Of a stretch of DNA of 64,000 bases, positions 16,125-25,591 are shown piece by piece (the first letter of the stretch is position 1; the number at the start of each line of letters is the position of its first letter). Both the position numbers and the translations under genes were made by a program. Below the pieces are notes generated by a model, which did no database searches, had not been told where the DNA came from, and was given only the letters and a program-made list of their open reading frames with translations. This stretch comes from an uncultured Desulfatiglans sp. (GTDB lineage Bacteria > Desulfobacterota > DSM-4660 > Desulfatiglandales > Desulfatiglandaceae), in NCBI GenBank assembly GCA_900498135.1, contig LR026961.1, forward strand, positions 2,752,907 to 2,816,906. The letters are read 5' to 3'.

Positions 16125-16244
16125 GTTCCGGGGCCTGCCTGCCGGTTTCGCGGAACGGGAAAGCCGATCGCCTGCTCGATACCCATTCAGCGAAAAATCG
16201 CCCTTTTTTTGCCGTGGCACAGAGGGCGCGAACGGGGTGGGAGC

Positions 16245-16829
16245 TCAGGAAAGGTCGAGACCTTCGAAGATCCCTGTGGGGTTTTGCTGAATACCCCGTT
16301 TCATCTCGAGGACCTCAGGGGGGCGGATGCCGTCTCTCCAGCGGGGGTACCCCCCGAGCCAGACGTAGCGGACCAGCTCCTGAAAAGCGGGGCGATCGAA
16401 GCGGTAAACACCGATGGCGGCCTCCATGCCCTCCTTTTCGACCACGAATGGGATGGGCCGCCTCTGGGCGTATTTCTGGATCAGGGCTTGCATTTCCCGC
16501 CGGGTTTCATGCCCCTCGGGCTTCTGTTTGAAGGCCTCCGGCTGTGGTGGGAAAGGAAACCGGCGATAGACGTCGCCGAGAAACCCCGTGTAGCGGATGC
16601 CGTGAATGGCCCCCATGAGATCGCCGATGTCCTCGGGCCGGTCGATTCGATAAACATCCCAAGGGCTTCTGTGGCGGCGCGTTTCCTTCGCAACGGCGAT
16701 CCCGGTCAGGGAGCGGCAGAAAGTCGGCGCGAAAAAAAAGAGGCGGTCCAGAAGCAGCATGTCGGAGTCGATGTTGAAGAAGCCGAAGGCGATGGTCCCG
16801 TGGCTCAACGATTCAAAGGCTAACGGCAT
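16245..16829 (-). CDS. Uncharacterised 194-residue protein
   Basis: The protein opens with a phrase-like segment containing SHGTIAFGFFNIDSDMLLL, which suggests a conserved beta-hairpin, continues through an aromatic/basic middle (DVYRRFPFPPQP) and ends with a YVWLGGYPRWRDGI stretch. No signal peptide, membrane helix or metal motif is seen. Composition and codon use match the neighbouring genes, so it is very probably real. I do not recognise the family and cannot suggest a function. It is convergent with htpX and not obviously part of an operon. Confidence 0.65.
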   Translation of the reverse strand: MPLAFESLSHGTIAFGFFNIDSDMLLLDRLFFFAPTFCRSLTGIAVAKETRRHRSPWDVYRIDRPEDIGDLMGAIHGIRYTGFLGDVYRRFPFPPQPEAFKQKPEGHETRREMQALIQKYAQRRPIPFVVEKEGMEAAIGVYRFDRPAFQELVRYVWLGGYPRWRDGIRPPEVLEMKRGIQQNPTGIFEGLDLS

Positions 16830-16935
16830 ACGTAGGCCCTGCTTCTGGTTTGCAGACCCGCCCGGTCCCGAAAAGGCCGGGTGACCGGCATAGGGGGGAT
16901 CGGGGCGGGTTCACAGAGGGGTGATGCGGATCTGC

Positions 16936-17565
16936 CTAGTGCACATCCGCGGGTTTCTGGCCGAGCATCCCGACGCTTTTCGGCACGCCCTCGTGAGGAG
17001 TCCATTTCTTGCTCTTGAGGCTGCTTGCCGGTCTGCGGGCCTTCAGGATCTCGATGCTGTCTTTCAGGCCCTTGTACAGGCGCGACATCTCGAGTGCCAT
17101 CCCGGCTATCTGGGCGACCGCCTGGACGAAATTGACATCTTCCAGACTGGCTTCCCAGGGCTCGGCGGTGTAGACCCTGAGGGCGCCGATCGGATTTTCC
17201 CTCACAATGATGGGAACGGATAGGATGGAAGCGATCCCCTCCTTTTTGGCGGCCTCCGGATACTGGATGCGCGGGTCGTCGCTGACGTCATAGACGGCGA
17301 CCGGGCCATCGCGCAGGGAGGCTGCAATGGATTTGAGAGAGCTGAGGGGGCCTTTGTTCAGGTACTCGTCGCTCAGGCCCATGGAAGCGGCGACCTCCAG
17401 TTCGTTGGTTTTGCGATTGAAGAGGAACAGTGCGCAGGCCTTGGCGTTGAGTGCGCTCTTGACGCTTTCGACGATCAACAGGGCGACCTCTTCGGGATCT
17501 TTGGAGACAACGATGCCGTGGGTCACCTTCAGAAGCGTTTCGTAGTTGAGGATTTGTTTCTGCAT
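16936..17565 (-). CDS. Stand-alone GAF-domain protein
   Basis: A 209-residue protein consisting of one GAF domain (about residues 5-155) with the usual pattern: a first helix ending in HGIVVSKD, CALFLFNRKTNELEVAASMGLS, and SILSVPIIVRENPIGALRVYT. A coiled helix and a polar tail follow. No output domain is attached, so it probably binds a small molecule or acts as a partner of another signalling protein. AGGAGG before ATG 17565 supports the start. It runs opposite to the MoxR/VWA pair, whose promoter lies 730 bases away. Ligand unknown. Confidence 0.75.
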   Translation of the reverse strand: MQKQILNYETLLKVTHGIVVSKDPEEVALLIVESVKSALNAKACALFLFNRKTNELEVAASMGLSDEYLNKGPLSSLKSIAASLRDGPVAVYDVSDDPRIQYPEAAKKEGIASILSVPIIVRENPIGALRVYTAEPWEASLEDVNFVQAVAQIAGMALEMSRLYKGLKDSIEILKARRPASSLKSKKWTPHEGVPKSVGMLGQKPADVH

Positions 17566-18294
17566 GGGCGCCTCCTTCCCGGACAACGGGTAGCACATCT
17601 TCTGGTTGTGCACTCTCGCAGCGGAGCCTCCTAGGAAAACTTTCCGCCCCCTGGAGGCTCGGGCAAGGGCGGTTTGAGACAAGTCCAGGACACGATGCCG
17701 CTCCGGTTTTTCGGTGGATGTGCAGGGTGGAATCGATCGGAAAGATCTGCAATTCGCCCAAAGGTGAGGCTGTGAGTTTGGTGGACCCTTTACCATGCCG
17801 ACTGGAGCTGGGATCCTGCTGGATCCTGTTTGTCCGGTGCGTGCAACAGGGAGGCTGAACGTTCGATATCGATTATCATACATCGTTCGCTGCGCTACGT
17901 CCATACCTATAAAGAATCTGCCGGTCTCGACAGTCGCCTGAGGCTGGAAGTGGAAGCTCGGCCGGGTGGCGCCCCTGGTGTCCCGGCGCCGGCGGGTGCC
18001 GGTTGAATGCAGGGGCCCGGGCCGGGGTGAAGCGCCGGATCCGGGGGAACAGGGGGTGACGGAATCACCGTTCTCCGGGGCCGGCCAACCGGCGATTCCG
18101 GGGCAAGGCTCTCTGAGTGGGCATCCGGTTCGAAAGGCCGCCAGGCGGCTGTCTTCTGCCTGGAGCGAAGGCAGGTTCGCGGATGTGCGGTGCCGGGCCC
18201 GGGGATGCAGAGTCAGGCCAAGGGCGGAAAGAGAAACCCGACAGCCCCGGACGGTCATTCCCGGTTAGGTCCGAGACGGGCCGGGGTTCACGTG
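17566..18294. other. Intergenic region without a supported gene
   Basis: About 730 bases between the divergent GAF and MoxR genes. Very GC-rich with several GGC/CCGG inverted repeats around 17990-18110, but no frame has a ribosome site and protein-like composition, and no known riboswitch consensus could be matched. Confidence 0.4.
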
Positions 18295-18323
18295 TTGACA
18301 TGGGCTTGTCGAGTCTTTATACT
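18295..18323 (+). promoter_or_regulatory. Strong sigma-70 promoter of the MoxR/VWA operon
   Basis: A perfect TTGACA (18295-18300), a 17-base spacer and TATACT (18318-18323) lie 110 bases before the MoxR ATG. The surrounding sequence turns AT-rich, unlike the GC-rich DNA upstream. Confidence 0.8.
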
Positions 18324-18432
18324 AAAAAATTCGATTCATATTTGCACCGGTTTACATCCATGAAAACGAATGTGGCAGTTACTTTGTGAAAATATTCCGT
18401 TTCTAGCAAGGCGCAAAAAAAGGAGTCTAAAA

Positions 18433-19305
18433 ATGTCCAAGGTACCATCCCCATCGGCCGCCGGATCGGATGGCTGCGTTTTTACCGGGGCATCGAAGTA
18501 TGTCCTGGACGAGGAACTGGCCAACATCGTGAACATTTCGATGGCGCTCGAGATGCCCCTGCTTCTCAAGGGCGAACCCGGTACGGGAAAGACGATGCTT
18601 GCGCATGCCATCGCCGAATCGCTGAACATGCGGCTGATCGTTTTGAATGTCAAATCCAGCATGAAGCTGATTGAGGCCCTCTACCAGTACGACACGCTCA
18701 CCCGGTTGAACGACAGCCGCTTCGGCGATTCCCAGCGCGATGTCAGCAGCATCGAAGAGTACATCAAGATGGGAAAGATCGGACAGGCGTTTGCAGCGGA
18801 CCAGAAGGTGGTCCTGCTGATCGACGAGATCGACAAGGCGGACACCGACTTTCAGGATGACATGCTCGATGTGCTGGACCAGATGGAATTCGACATCATC
18901 GAGATCGACAAGACCGTCAAGGCCAAGAATCGTCCGGTCATCATCATCACCTCCAACGCCAAGAAGGACCTGTCGGATCCTTTCCTGGGCCGCTGCAATT
19001 TCCACCATATCGCCTTTCCGGAGCCGGATATGATGCAGAGGATCATCTCGGTGCACTTTCCGGATATCAGCCGGGAGCTTTTGGACCATGCGGTGCGGGC
19101 GTTCTATCAGCTGCGAGGCATCCGGGGGACGGAGAAGAAGCCCGCCACCCGGGAATTGATCAACTGGATAAGAGCCTTGAAGTCCGATCCGGAGTTCAAT
19201 GTCAAGGACCTCGTCAAGGGCGAACTCCCTTACCTGGGTGTCCTTTTCAAGAAAAGTCCGGATTTTGCCCTGGCCCGTAGCGCCGTCTCCCGCATGCGGA
19301 TCTGA
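18433..19305 (+). CDS. MoxR-type AAA+ ATPase
   Basis: A 290-residue single-domain AAA+ protein of the MoxR group. Walker A GEPGTGKT is at 47-54, Walker B is VVLLIDEIDKAD, sensor 1 is IIITSNAKKDLSDPFLGRCN, and the C-terminal helical lid follows. MoxR ATPases act as chaperones that activate or insert metal cofactors together with a VWA partner; that partner is the next gene, 139 bases downstream. AGGAG eight bases before ATG 18433 sets the start, and a consensus promoter lies upstream. The target complex is not encoded nearby. Confidence 0.9.
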   Translation: MSKVPSPSAAGSDGCVFTGASKYVLDEELANIVNISMALEMPLLLKGEPGTGKTMLAHAIAESLNMRLIVLNVKSSMKLIEALYQYDTLTRLNDSRFGDSQRDVSSIEEYIKMGKIGQAFAADQKVVLLIDEIDKADTDFQDDMLDVLDQMEFDIIEIDKTVKAKNRPVIIITSNAKKDLSDPFLGRCNFHHIAFPEPDMMQRIISVHFPDISRELLDHAVRAFYQLRGIRGTEKKPATRELINWIRALKSDPEFNVKDLVKGELPYLGVLFKKSPDFALARSAVSRMRI

Positions 19306-19444
19306 GAGGGCCGACACGACAAACCTGTCACCTCGAACCGGCGGGTGCCTGATGCGCCGGCGGAGGGGATGGCCTTCGCCCATCGGCCTCAGGCGATAGC
19401 GAGGCCCGGCGGCAGCCGAATCAATCCTGGACGGACAGGAGCGT

Positions 19445-20638
19445 ATGTTCACCCAATTTTTCTATTTGTTGCGACAGGTGGGGATCCCGGTATCCCCCAC
19501 GTCCTTTCTGCGGCTGCAGAAGGCCCTTTCAGAAGGGATGATCACCTCCCTCGGGGAGCTTTACACCGCTGCGCGCGCCATTCTGGTCAAGAGCGAGCGT
19601 TATTTCGACCTCTATGACCAGGTCTTCGCCCATCATTTCGAAGGGGCGGAGCTCAAGGCGCCGGAGGCGTTCGAACTGGAGGAAATGGCGCGGCTCATGC
19701 TCGAGGAGTGGCTCAAGGACCCGAAGGCCATCGCCGATGCACTCGGGGTCGATGAGTCGAAGCTGAACAAGCTCAGTCCGGAGGAGCTGCTGCAATATTT
19801 TCTGGACCGGTTGAAGGAGCAGACCGAGGAGCACCACGGCGGGAGCAAATGGATCGGGACGGGCGGGACCTCGCCGGTCGGCCACTCCGGATACCATCCG
19901 GGCGGTATGCGCGTTGGAGGCGTCTCCCGGAATAAATCAGCGATCAAGGTCGCCATGGACCGCCGCTACCGGGACTATTCCCAGGGAGGCCCGTTGACTC
20001 AGGCCCAGATCGGGGAGGCCCTGAAGCGGCTGCGCAATCTGATGCCGGCCGGTCCAAAGGACCAGGTGAACGTGGACAAGACGATCTATCAGACCATGCG
20101 CAACGCGGGGGAGATCGAAATCGTCTTCGACCGGAGCCTGAAAGACCGCCTCAAGGTCATCCTCGCCATCGACAACGGGGGCTGGTCGATGGACCCGTAC
20201 ATAGCGGTCGTGCAGACCCTCTTCAACTATGCGCGCTCCCAGTTCAAGGAGTTGAAGACCTTCTTCTTCCACAACACCATTTACGACAATCTCTGGGAGG
20301 ATCCCTCCCGCTACCGCAAACCGTTCCGGGTGGATGAACTGGTCAGGCTGGATCCCGATACCCGTTTCATCATCGTGGGGGACGCCAGCATGGCGCCCTA
20401 CGAACTCATGGCGACGGACGGTTCGATCCACGTCGAAGAGCGCTCCAACCGGCCGAGCATCGAACGGCTGCGGTTCATCGCCGAGACCTTCCGTTTTTCG
20501 GCCTGGCTCAACCCGAAGATGTCCGACGAATGGCCCTATACCCGCTCGATCCATGCCATACGCGAGATATTCCCCATGTTCGAGCTGACCATCGACGGGT
20601 TGGAAGAGGCGGTCACTCATCTGATGCGTAAAAACTGA
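19445..20638 (+). CDS. CoxE/VWA-domain partner of MoxR, MIDAS altered
   Basis: A 397-residue soluble protein. An N-terminal helical region (about 1-130) precedes a Gly-rich linker and a von Willebrand A-like domain (about 220-395) of the CoxE/YehP type. The first metal-site motif is DNGGWSM where DxSxS is normal, so one serine is replaced by glycine; the second half (IIVGDASMAPYEL) keeps an Asp-Ala-Ser. The pair MoxR plus CoxE-like VWA protein is a known module for maturing metalloenzymes such as CO dehydrogenase. The altered metal site may be normal for this subfamily; I cannot check that here. Confidence 0.8.
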   Translation: MFTQFFYLLRQVGIPVSPTSFLRLQKALSEGMITSLGELYTAARAILVKSERYFDLYDQVFAHHFEGAELKAPEAFELEEMARLMLEEWLKDPKAIADALGVDESKLNKLSPEELLQYFLDRLKEQTEEHHGGSKWIGTGGTSPVGHSGYHPGGMRVGGVSRNKSAIKVAMDRRYRDYSQGGPLTQAQIGEALKRLRNLMPAGPKDQVNVDKTIYQTMRNAGEIEIVFDRSLKDRLKVILAIDNGGWSMDPYIAVVQTLFNYARSQFKELKTFFFHNTIYDNLWEDPSRYRKPFRVDELVRLDPDTRFIIVGDASMAPYELMATDGSIHVEERSNRPSIERLRFIAETFRFSAWLNPKMSDEWPYTRSIHAIREIFPMFELTIDGLEEAVTHLMRKN

Positions 20639-20769
20639 CCGGCCCGGACGTCTGGCGCCCGCCTGGCGCGGCCGAAGCCGGCAGGGTCTTGCTCTGCAGG
20701 CGCTCGGCCGGGCGACGAATCCCCCCCTCCTCGATGATCGGCCTGTGAGACCGGGCGAACAGCGGCCGT

Positions 20770-21477
20770 CTACAGCCCTGTGCCGGATTCGGCCAGTTGT
20801 TGCAATGCGGCAAGGTCAAGGATCTCGATGCGCGGTCCGTTTGAGAGGATCAAACCCCGTTTGCTCATTCGTCCAAGGATGCGGGAAAGCGTCTCGGGGA
20901 TGGTGCCGAGCAGGGCAGCCAACTGGGATTTGGAGATATCGAGTTCGAGGTCGAGGCTCCCCTGGCTTCTCCGGCTGAGGTAGAGCAGATAGGCCGCCAG
21001 CCGGCCGGGGACTTCCTTGAGGGAGAGGTCTTCGATCAGTACGGTGAACACGCGGAGGCGTCTGGCGAGAACGGCCAGCATATCGAGGGCCAGATCGGGA
21101 TTGCGGCGGATGCAGTTGATGAAGGCCTCCCGTGGGAAAAAGAGGAGGGTGCTTTTTTCGATCGCTTCGGCATGGGCCGGGAAACGCTGCCCGGCGAAAA
21201 CCGGCACCTCCCCGAACGGTTCGCCGGGACCGAAGATGTGCAGGATCTGCTCCTTTCCGTCCCAGGAGATCTTATAGATCTTGACGCGCCCTTCGACCAG
21301 CACATAGAACCCCAGGCCCGGATCCCCCTCGGAAAAGATGACGCCGCCTTTTTCGAAGACGTCGATCCTCACGATCTGCGCCAATTCCTCCAACTGCCGC
21401 GCGGGCAATCCTTCGAACATCGGGATGTCCCCGACCGTCCGGGTCAGTTCTGCTGCAGGGGTTTCCATCGCTTGCAT
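20770..21477 (-). CDS. Crp/Fnr-family transcription regulator
   Basis: A 235-residue regulator with an N-terminal cyclic-nucleotide-binding fold (about 20-140: VIFSEGDPGLGFYVLVEGRVKIYK, GEPFGEVPVFAG) and a C-terminal winged helix (SKSQLAALLGTIPETLSRILGRM). No cluster of four cysteines is present, so it is not an oxygen-sensing FNR; whether it binds cAMP, haem or another ligand is not visible. The start is ATG 21477; ATG 21468 is equally possible. It is divergent from the small gene at 21544 and only 66 bases apart, so it may control that promoter and its own. Confidence 0.88.
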   Translation of the reverse strand: MQAMETPAAELTRTVGDIPMFEGLPARQLEELAQIVRIDVFEKGGVIFSEGDPGLGFYVLVEGRVKIYKISWDGKEQILHIFGPGEPFGEVPVFAGQRFPAHAEAIEKSTLLFFPREAFINCIRRNPDLALDMLAVLARRLRVFTVLIEDLSLKEVPGRLAAYLLYLSRRSQGSLDLELDISKSQLAALLGTIPETLSRILGRMSKRGLILSNGPRIEILDLAALQQLAESGTGL

Positions 21478-21487
21478 GCCGCCTTTG

Positions 21488-21516
21488 TTGACTTTGCGGG
21501 ACCGGGTTTCTATACT
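21488..21516 (+). promoter_or_regulatory. Sigma-70 promoter of the small gene at 21544
   Basis: TTGACT (21488-21493), a 17-base spacer and TATACT (21511-21516). Transcription would begin near 21523, which leaves too short a leader for ATG 21529 and favours ATG 21544. It fills the intergenic gap beside the Crp/Fnr gene. Confidence 0.7.
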
Positions 21517-21543
21517 CGAAGTGAAAGGATGGTCTTCGATTTC

Positions 21544-21858
21544 ATGGACGAAAAGGAATACCAGCGCAAATTCCTGAACCTCAAGATCCTCAAAGGCATT
21601 CAGGATTATCTCAAATCCGCCGAGGATTCGGACGCCGCCTTGGATTCGGACAGCGCCGTCTACCCGATCAAGGTGCCCCAGGAGCTGCTCTACCAACTGG
21701 TCAAATTGCAGGGTGCCGAAGGCGCCGATGAGGCCATCCACCGGATCTTCAGATTGGGCTTGACCTTTTGGAGCGAGCGTCTCTTCGAAGAGAGCTTCGG
21801 TACGGCCGAAAGTCTGAAAATATTTATCGAACTGGTGAAAAGCCGCAACAAGGACTGA
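21544..21858 (+). CDS. Uncharacterised 104-residue protein
   Basis: A small, mainly helical, acidic protein (MDEKEYQRKFLNLKILKG..., then VPQELLYQLVKLQGAEGADEAIHRIFRLGLTFWSE). It has no membrane segment or metal motif. ATG 21529 is in frame but sits almost on the predicted transcription start; 21544 is preferred, with AAAGGA 15 bases before it. A clear promoter and divergence from a Crp/Fnr regulator suggest a regulated gene. I do not recognise the family. Confidence 0.65.
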   Translation: MDEKEYQRKFLNLKILKGIQDYLKSAEDSDAALDSDSAVYPIKVPQELLYQLVKLQGAEGADEAIHRIFRLGLTFWSERLFEESFGTAESLKIFIELVKSRNKD

Positions 21859-21957
21859 CGTCGGCCTTTGCACCGCCTCTTGCCTGATGCTTGCCTTTCC
21901 GGCTCCTTCCAACTCACGGGAAAGCTTCCCTGCTCGAGGGCGTGATCCGGTTCGCCC

Positions 21958-23490
21958 TCATCGGTATTTCTTCGGATCGATCCCGTACTTCTTGATCTTG
22001 TAACCGAAGATCCTTTCAGTCGTCTGAAGGGCCTTGGCGGCCTGCCGCATGTTGCCGCGCGAACTTTTCAGGGCATCGATCAGAAGGTCCCGCTCGAACC
22101 GCTCGATGGCGTCCTGCAGCGAATCGGATTGCAGCGTCCCGGTGTCCCTGGCGGTCTGCAGGGTGGGCGGGAGGTGGTAGCTGTGCAGGACCTGGTCGTC
22201 GCAGAGAAGGACGGCCCGCTCGATGCAATTTTCGAGCTCCCGGACATTCCCAGGCCAGTGATACTGCGTCAGGGCCTCGATGGCGGGGGTCGAGATCCGC
22301 TTGATGTCTTTGCTGTATTCCCGGGCGTATTTTTCCAGAAAATAATCGGCCAGGAGCAGGATGTCCGCCTCCCGTTCGCGAAGGGCCGGGAGGTAGATAG
22401 GGTAGACGTTGAGGCGGTAGAAGAGATCCTCGCGGAAGGTTCCGGCCTCGACGGCGGTGGCGAGATTCTGGTTGGTGGCGGCGATCAGCCGGATGTTGAC
22501 CTTGATGACCTTGTTGCCCCCCAGCCTTTCGAGTTCTCTCTCCTGCAGGACGCGCAGGAGTTTTCCCTGGCTTTCGAGGGCCAGAGAGCCGATTTCGTCC
22601 AGGAAGATGGTCCCGCCGTGGGCCCGTTCGAACTTGCCCGCCTTCTGTTCGTTCGCCCCCGTAAACGCCCCTTTCTCGTATCCGAACAGCTCCGCCTCGA
22701 CAAGGTTGGCGGGCAGGGCGGCGCAGTTGACTTTGATCAACGGCTGCTCGGCTCGAAGACTGTTGTAATGGATGGCGTTGGCAACCAGTTCCTTCCCTGT
22801 GCCGCTCTCCCCCAGGAGCAGGACGTTCGCGTTGCTTTTGGCGACCTGGGTGATGAGGTAGAAGACCTCCTGCATCTTCCGGCTGTTGCCGATGATATTG
22901 GTGAAGCTGTATTTGCGGTTCAGTTCCTTCCTGAGGAGGATGTTCTCTTCACGCAGCTGATCGGTTTCCCGGGTGATCTTTTCGAGCAGGCTCACCTTCT
23001 GGGCGATCAGGCTGCTGATGATCGTCAGGAGCCGGACGTCTTCGTCGAGCGAGCTCCCTCCGTCCGGCATCCGGTCGACGCTCAGGGCCCCCAGGACCTT
23101 GGACCCGTCGATGACGGGCACGCAGAGAAACGCGATCTTGGACTTGTCGATCGCTCGCCTTGCGCCTGTCCGATCCAGGAAGAGGGGCTCTTCGTCCACC
23201 TGCGGGATGACCATGGGGCGCCCCGATTCGATCACGCGCCCGGTGATGCCTTCACCCAGGCGATACCGCCCGCGGTTCATCTCCGCCGACGAGATGCCAT
23301 GAGCGACTTCGATATGGATCTCGGAGGTCTCAGGGTTTAGAAGAGTGATCGAACCCCTGTTCATTCCTAGATACTCGGAAAGCAGATCCAGGACCTTATA
23401 GAGGCTCTTGCGCAGATCGAGCGAGGCGTGAATCGCCTTTGTGATTTCATAAAGACAGGTGATCTTATCCAGATGGGTCGCTTCGTCCAT
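21958..23490 (-). CDS. NifA-like sigma-54-dependent transcription activator
   Basis: A 510-residue enhancer-binding protein: GAF domain (about 5-175), AAA+ central domain (about 205-440) with Walker A GESGTGKE, the sigma-54 contact loop GAFTGA, Walker [11 protein letters not shown] and the R-finger region, then a Fis-type helix-turn-helix ending the protein ([26 protein letters not shown]). The order is that of NifA/FhlA. No nif gene is in view, so the target is unknown; the GAF domain probably senses a small metabolite. A consensus promoter precedes it at 23544-23572. No nearby gene shows a clear -24/-12 promoter. Confidence 0.9.
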   Translation of the reverse strand: MDEATHLDKITCLYEITKAIHASLDLRKSLYKVLDLLSEYLGMNRGSITLLNPETSEIHIEVAHGISSAEMNRGRYRLGEGITGRVIESGRPMVIPQVDEEPLFLDRTGARRAIDKSKIAFLCVPVIDGSKVLGALSVDRMPDGGSSLDEDVRLLTIISSLIAQKVSLLEKITRETDQLREENILLRKELNRKYSFTNIIGNSRKMQEVFYLITQVAKSNANVLLLGESGTGKELVANAIHYNSLRAEQPLIKVNCAALPANLVEAELFGYEKGAFTGANEQKAGKFERAHGGTIFLDEIGSLALESQGKLLRVLQERELERLGGNKVIKVNIRLIAATNQNLATAVEAGTFREDLFYRLNVYPIYLPALREREADILLLADYFLEKYAREYSKDIKRISTPAIEALTQYHWPGNVRELENCIERAVLLCDDQVLHSYHLPPTLQTARDTGTLQSDSLQDAIERFERDLLIDALKSSRGNMRQAAKALQTTERIFGYKIKKYGIDPKKYR

Positions 23491-23543
23491 GAAAGGAATG
23501 CCTCGCAGCGCAGTCAGGATATGCTGGACAGATAAAAATCTAA

Positions 23544-23572
23544 ATTATACAAAAATGTAGTCGCTGTGGCAA
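23544..23572 (-). promoter_or_regulatory. Sigma-70 promoter of the NifA-like gene
   Basis: On the minus strand TTGCCA (23572-23567), a 17-base spacer and a perfect TATAAT (23549-23544), about 55 bases before the ATG. The remaining part of the gap up to 23862 contains no supported gene. Confidence 0.7.
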
Positions 23573-23862
23573 ATGAAATCGGTGCACCTGCCGGCTTCGA
23601 CAGCGCCTGGTAATGGGCGTTTCGCCCGCCCGGCGACAGGCCTTCGACGATGCCGGTGGAACCCCGCAGCGCGTCGACTGCAGCCTGCTGCCCCGTTCGG
23701 AATCGGGGGGATTGGGCCGTTTGTTCGATTCATTCGCCCGTACCCGGGAGGCGGCCCTGAGGATTTGTCGGATGGGATTTCCTTGGAGGGTGAAGCGGAC
23801 CGGATAGGTGAGGCGCCGCGGAGCGGCGGCCGGTCACGCGGCCGGATTCTGCCTTGGATGGG

Positions 23863-24093
23863 CTATTGGCGGGGTATTTCGTAGGTGTCTACGTGCGTCT
23901 TCAACCACTCGGCAAGACGTTCATGGGTGTCGAGCGCGAGGTTTTTGTTCAGGATGGTGACATCCGTGCGACCCGCTTTCCGATCGTGAATAACCATGAC
24001 ACGGGTTGCCAACTGATCCGGCAGGCCGATCGCCGCCCAGTTTTCGAAGTCGAAGATCGATACGAACTTGTCCACTTCTCTTTCCGTGATCAT
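23863..24093 (-). CDS. Uncharacterised 76-residue protein
   Basis: A small soluble protein (MITEREVDKFVSIFDFENW..., with RVMVIHDRKAGRTDVTIL as a likely beta-hairpin). AAAGGAGG lies seven bases before ATG 24093, one of the best ribosome sites in the window, so the gene is probably real and well translated. No motif is recognised. It stands alone between the sigma-54 activator and the porin. Confidence 0.65.
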   Translation of the reverse strand: MITEREVDKFVSIFDFENWAAIGLPDQLATRVMVIHDRKAGRTDVTILNKNLALDTHERLAEWLKTHVDTYEIPRQ

Positions 24094-24310
24094 ATAGGGT
24101 CCTCCTTTCTGTAGGAATGATGGTTTCCGGCATGGATGCCGCTTTCAATCCCCGCCCCATCACGGCCGGCGTCCGGCGCACGGCCATCATGGGACGGGGC
24201 TCGCACATTTCAAGCCCGGGCGGCTGGTTCTACCCGGGGTGATGCGGATCGGGTCTGAAAGGCTCCTGGAGAGGCAGGATCGGGAACTCGACCTGCCTTC
24301 CAGGGCTCGG

Positions 24311-25591
24311 TTACCATTTGACGATGAGGTCGACCTGCAGAAGGTCCTGCTTTTTCACGGGGTCGACGGCATCGACGGGTTCGACATCGAAGTAGTAGTC
24401 CAGGCCGATCGTGACATTCTTCGCGAGACCGAAGACGAACTCGACCTCATGCCCCTCGGCATTGGTCGCTCCGCCGTAGAAATCGCTGTCCGGCAGGAAG
24501 TCCGGCCATGCATCCCTTTCCAGCTTGCGGTAATTGTACTTGAGCTGCCAATCGGCGAAGGATTTGACCTTTTTTGCGCCCATCTTGGCGCCGAACAGAT
24601 AACCGGTGTCATCCTTGTCGGCGTCCGATTGGACATACTGACCGAAGAGGGCCGCCATTTGGACCGGTCCCCCGAAATGGACACCCAATTCACCGTCCAC
24701 GGTCCAGGCATCGTAATCGTAGATCAATTTGCCGTTTTTATCGACCGAGTTGCTCTTCGCGCTGTGGACGAAATTGTTCCCCTTGAGGGCGTCGAATTTA
24801 TAGAAAGAGGGGGCGAGCTTTACATAGGCTGCCTCGGTGAAGCTGTACTGGGCGCCGGCCTGCAAGGCAAGCATCCACGGGTCGCTGGTGTCCGCCTTGT
24901 ATTCGTCGAGGATGAACCAGGCAGGGACGAAGAAGAGCTTCACACGGCCGTCCTGCATGCTGTGTTTGAGGGAAGCGGCAAAACCGTCCGGATTGATGTC
25001 CCCGTCCCACAGGAGGTCCTTGGCGCTCCAGAGCGGGTTCTTGAACTTGCCGCCCAGCAGATCGACCCATTCGGCCGGGGCGTACTTGACGAAGGCGTAG
25101 TCGATTCGTGCATCCGGGGTCTGGAAGGTGTCCTCGAAGGTCTGGTTGGTGGAGCGCGGGTCATCGCTGCCGGAGGCCAGTCCGAAGCCGGCCGTCCACT
25201 GCTCGTTCACCTCCGCCTCGAGGCCTACCCGCCAGCGGAAGCGCCAGCGGTCGCGGCTGGGGCTGTTGTCGTTGTCCATGTCCTCGCTCTGATAACGGAG
25301 GCGCAGGTCGCCCTTGAAGTTGATTTTTTCCACCCACTTGGGCAGTTCCACGAGCTTCCCCTTGGTTTCTTCCTTGGCGGCTTCCTGCGCCACCTGCTGG
25401 ATCTCGGCCTTCTGGCGTTCCGCCTCGCCCTGCATCTCCGAGATCAGTTGGCCCGCCTCGTCGCGTGTCAGCAGCCCTTTCTCGACGAGTTTGTTGACCA
25501 GGATATCCACTTCAGCCGTATACGCTGGTCCGGAAAATACCGAGGCCAAAAAGAACGTACAGACAGCCAATAAAAGGAATCGTTTTCTCAT
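24311..25591 (-). CDS. Outer-membrane beta-barrel porin
   Basis: A 426-residue exported protein. It has a signal peptide (MRKRFLLLAVCTFFLASVFSGPAYTA), a short helical segment rich in Glu/Gln (about 25-85, probably a trimeric coiled stalk) and then alternating amphipathic strands with many Trp/Tyr/Asp turns (GDLRLRYQSEDMDN...). It ends in an aromatic residue, ...LIVKW, the usual barrel-assembly signal. This resembles the putative porin families of deltaproteobacteria (Porin_5 type). Solute specificity cannot be told. ATG 25591 is chosen; a TTG two codons upstream is better spaced from AAGGAG. Confidence 0.82.
   Translation of the reverse strand: MRKRFLLLAVCTFFLASVFSGPAYTAEVDILVNKLVEKGLLTRDEAGQLISEMQGEAERQKAEIQQVAQEAAKEETKGKLVELPKWVEKINFKGDLRLRYQSEDMDNDNSPSRDRWRFRWRVGLEAEVNEQWTAGFGLASGSDDPRSTNQTFEDTFQTPDARIDYAFVKYAPAEWVDLLGGKFKNPLWSAKDLLWDGDINPDGFAASLKHSMQDGRVKLFFVPAWFILDEYKADTSDPWMLALQAGAQYSFTEAAYVKLAPSFYKFDALKGNNFVHSAKSNSVDKNGKLIYDYDAWTVDGELGVHFGGPVQMAALFGQYVQSDADKDDTGYLFGAKMGAKKVKSFADWQLKYNYRKLERDAWPDFLPDSDFYGGATNAEGHEVEFVFGLAKNVTIGLDYYFDVEPVDAVDPVKKQDLLQVDLIVKW

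Noticed and set aside
17940-18120. Riboswitch (molybdenum-cofactor or cyclic-di-GMP type) in the GC-rich leader region
   Set aside because: Several inverted repeats exist but the conserved unpaired bases of those classes are not present.
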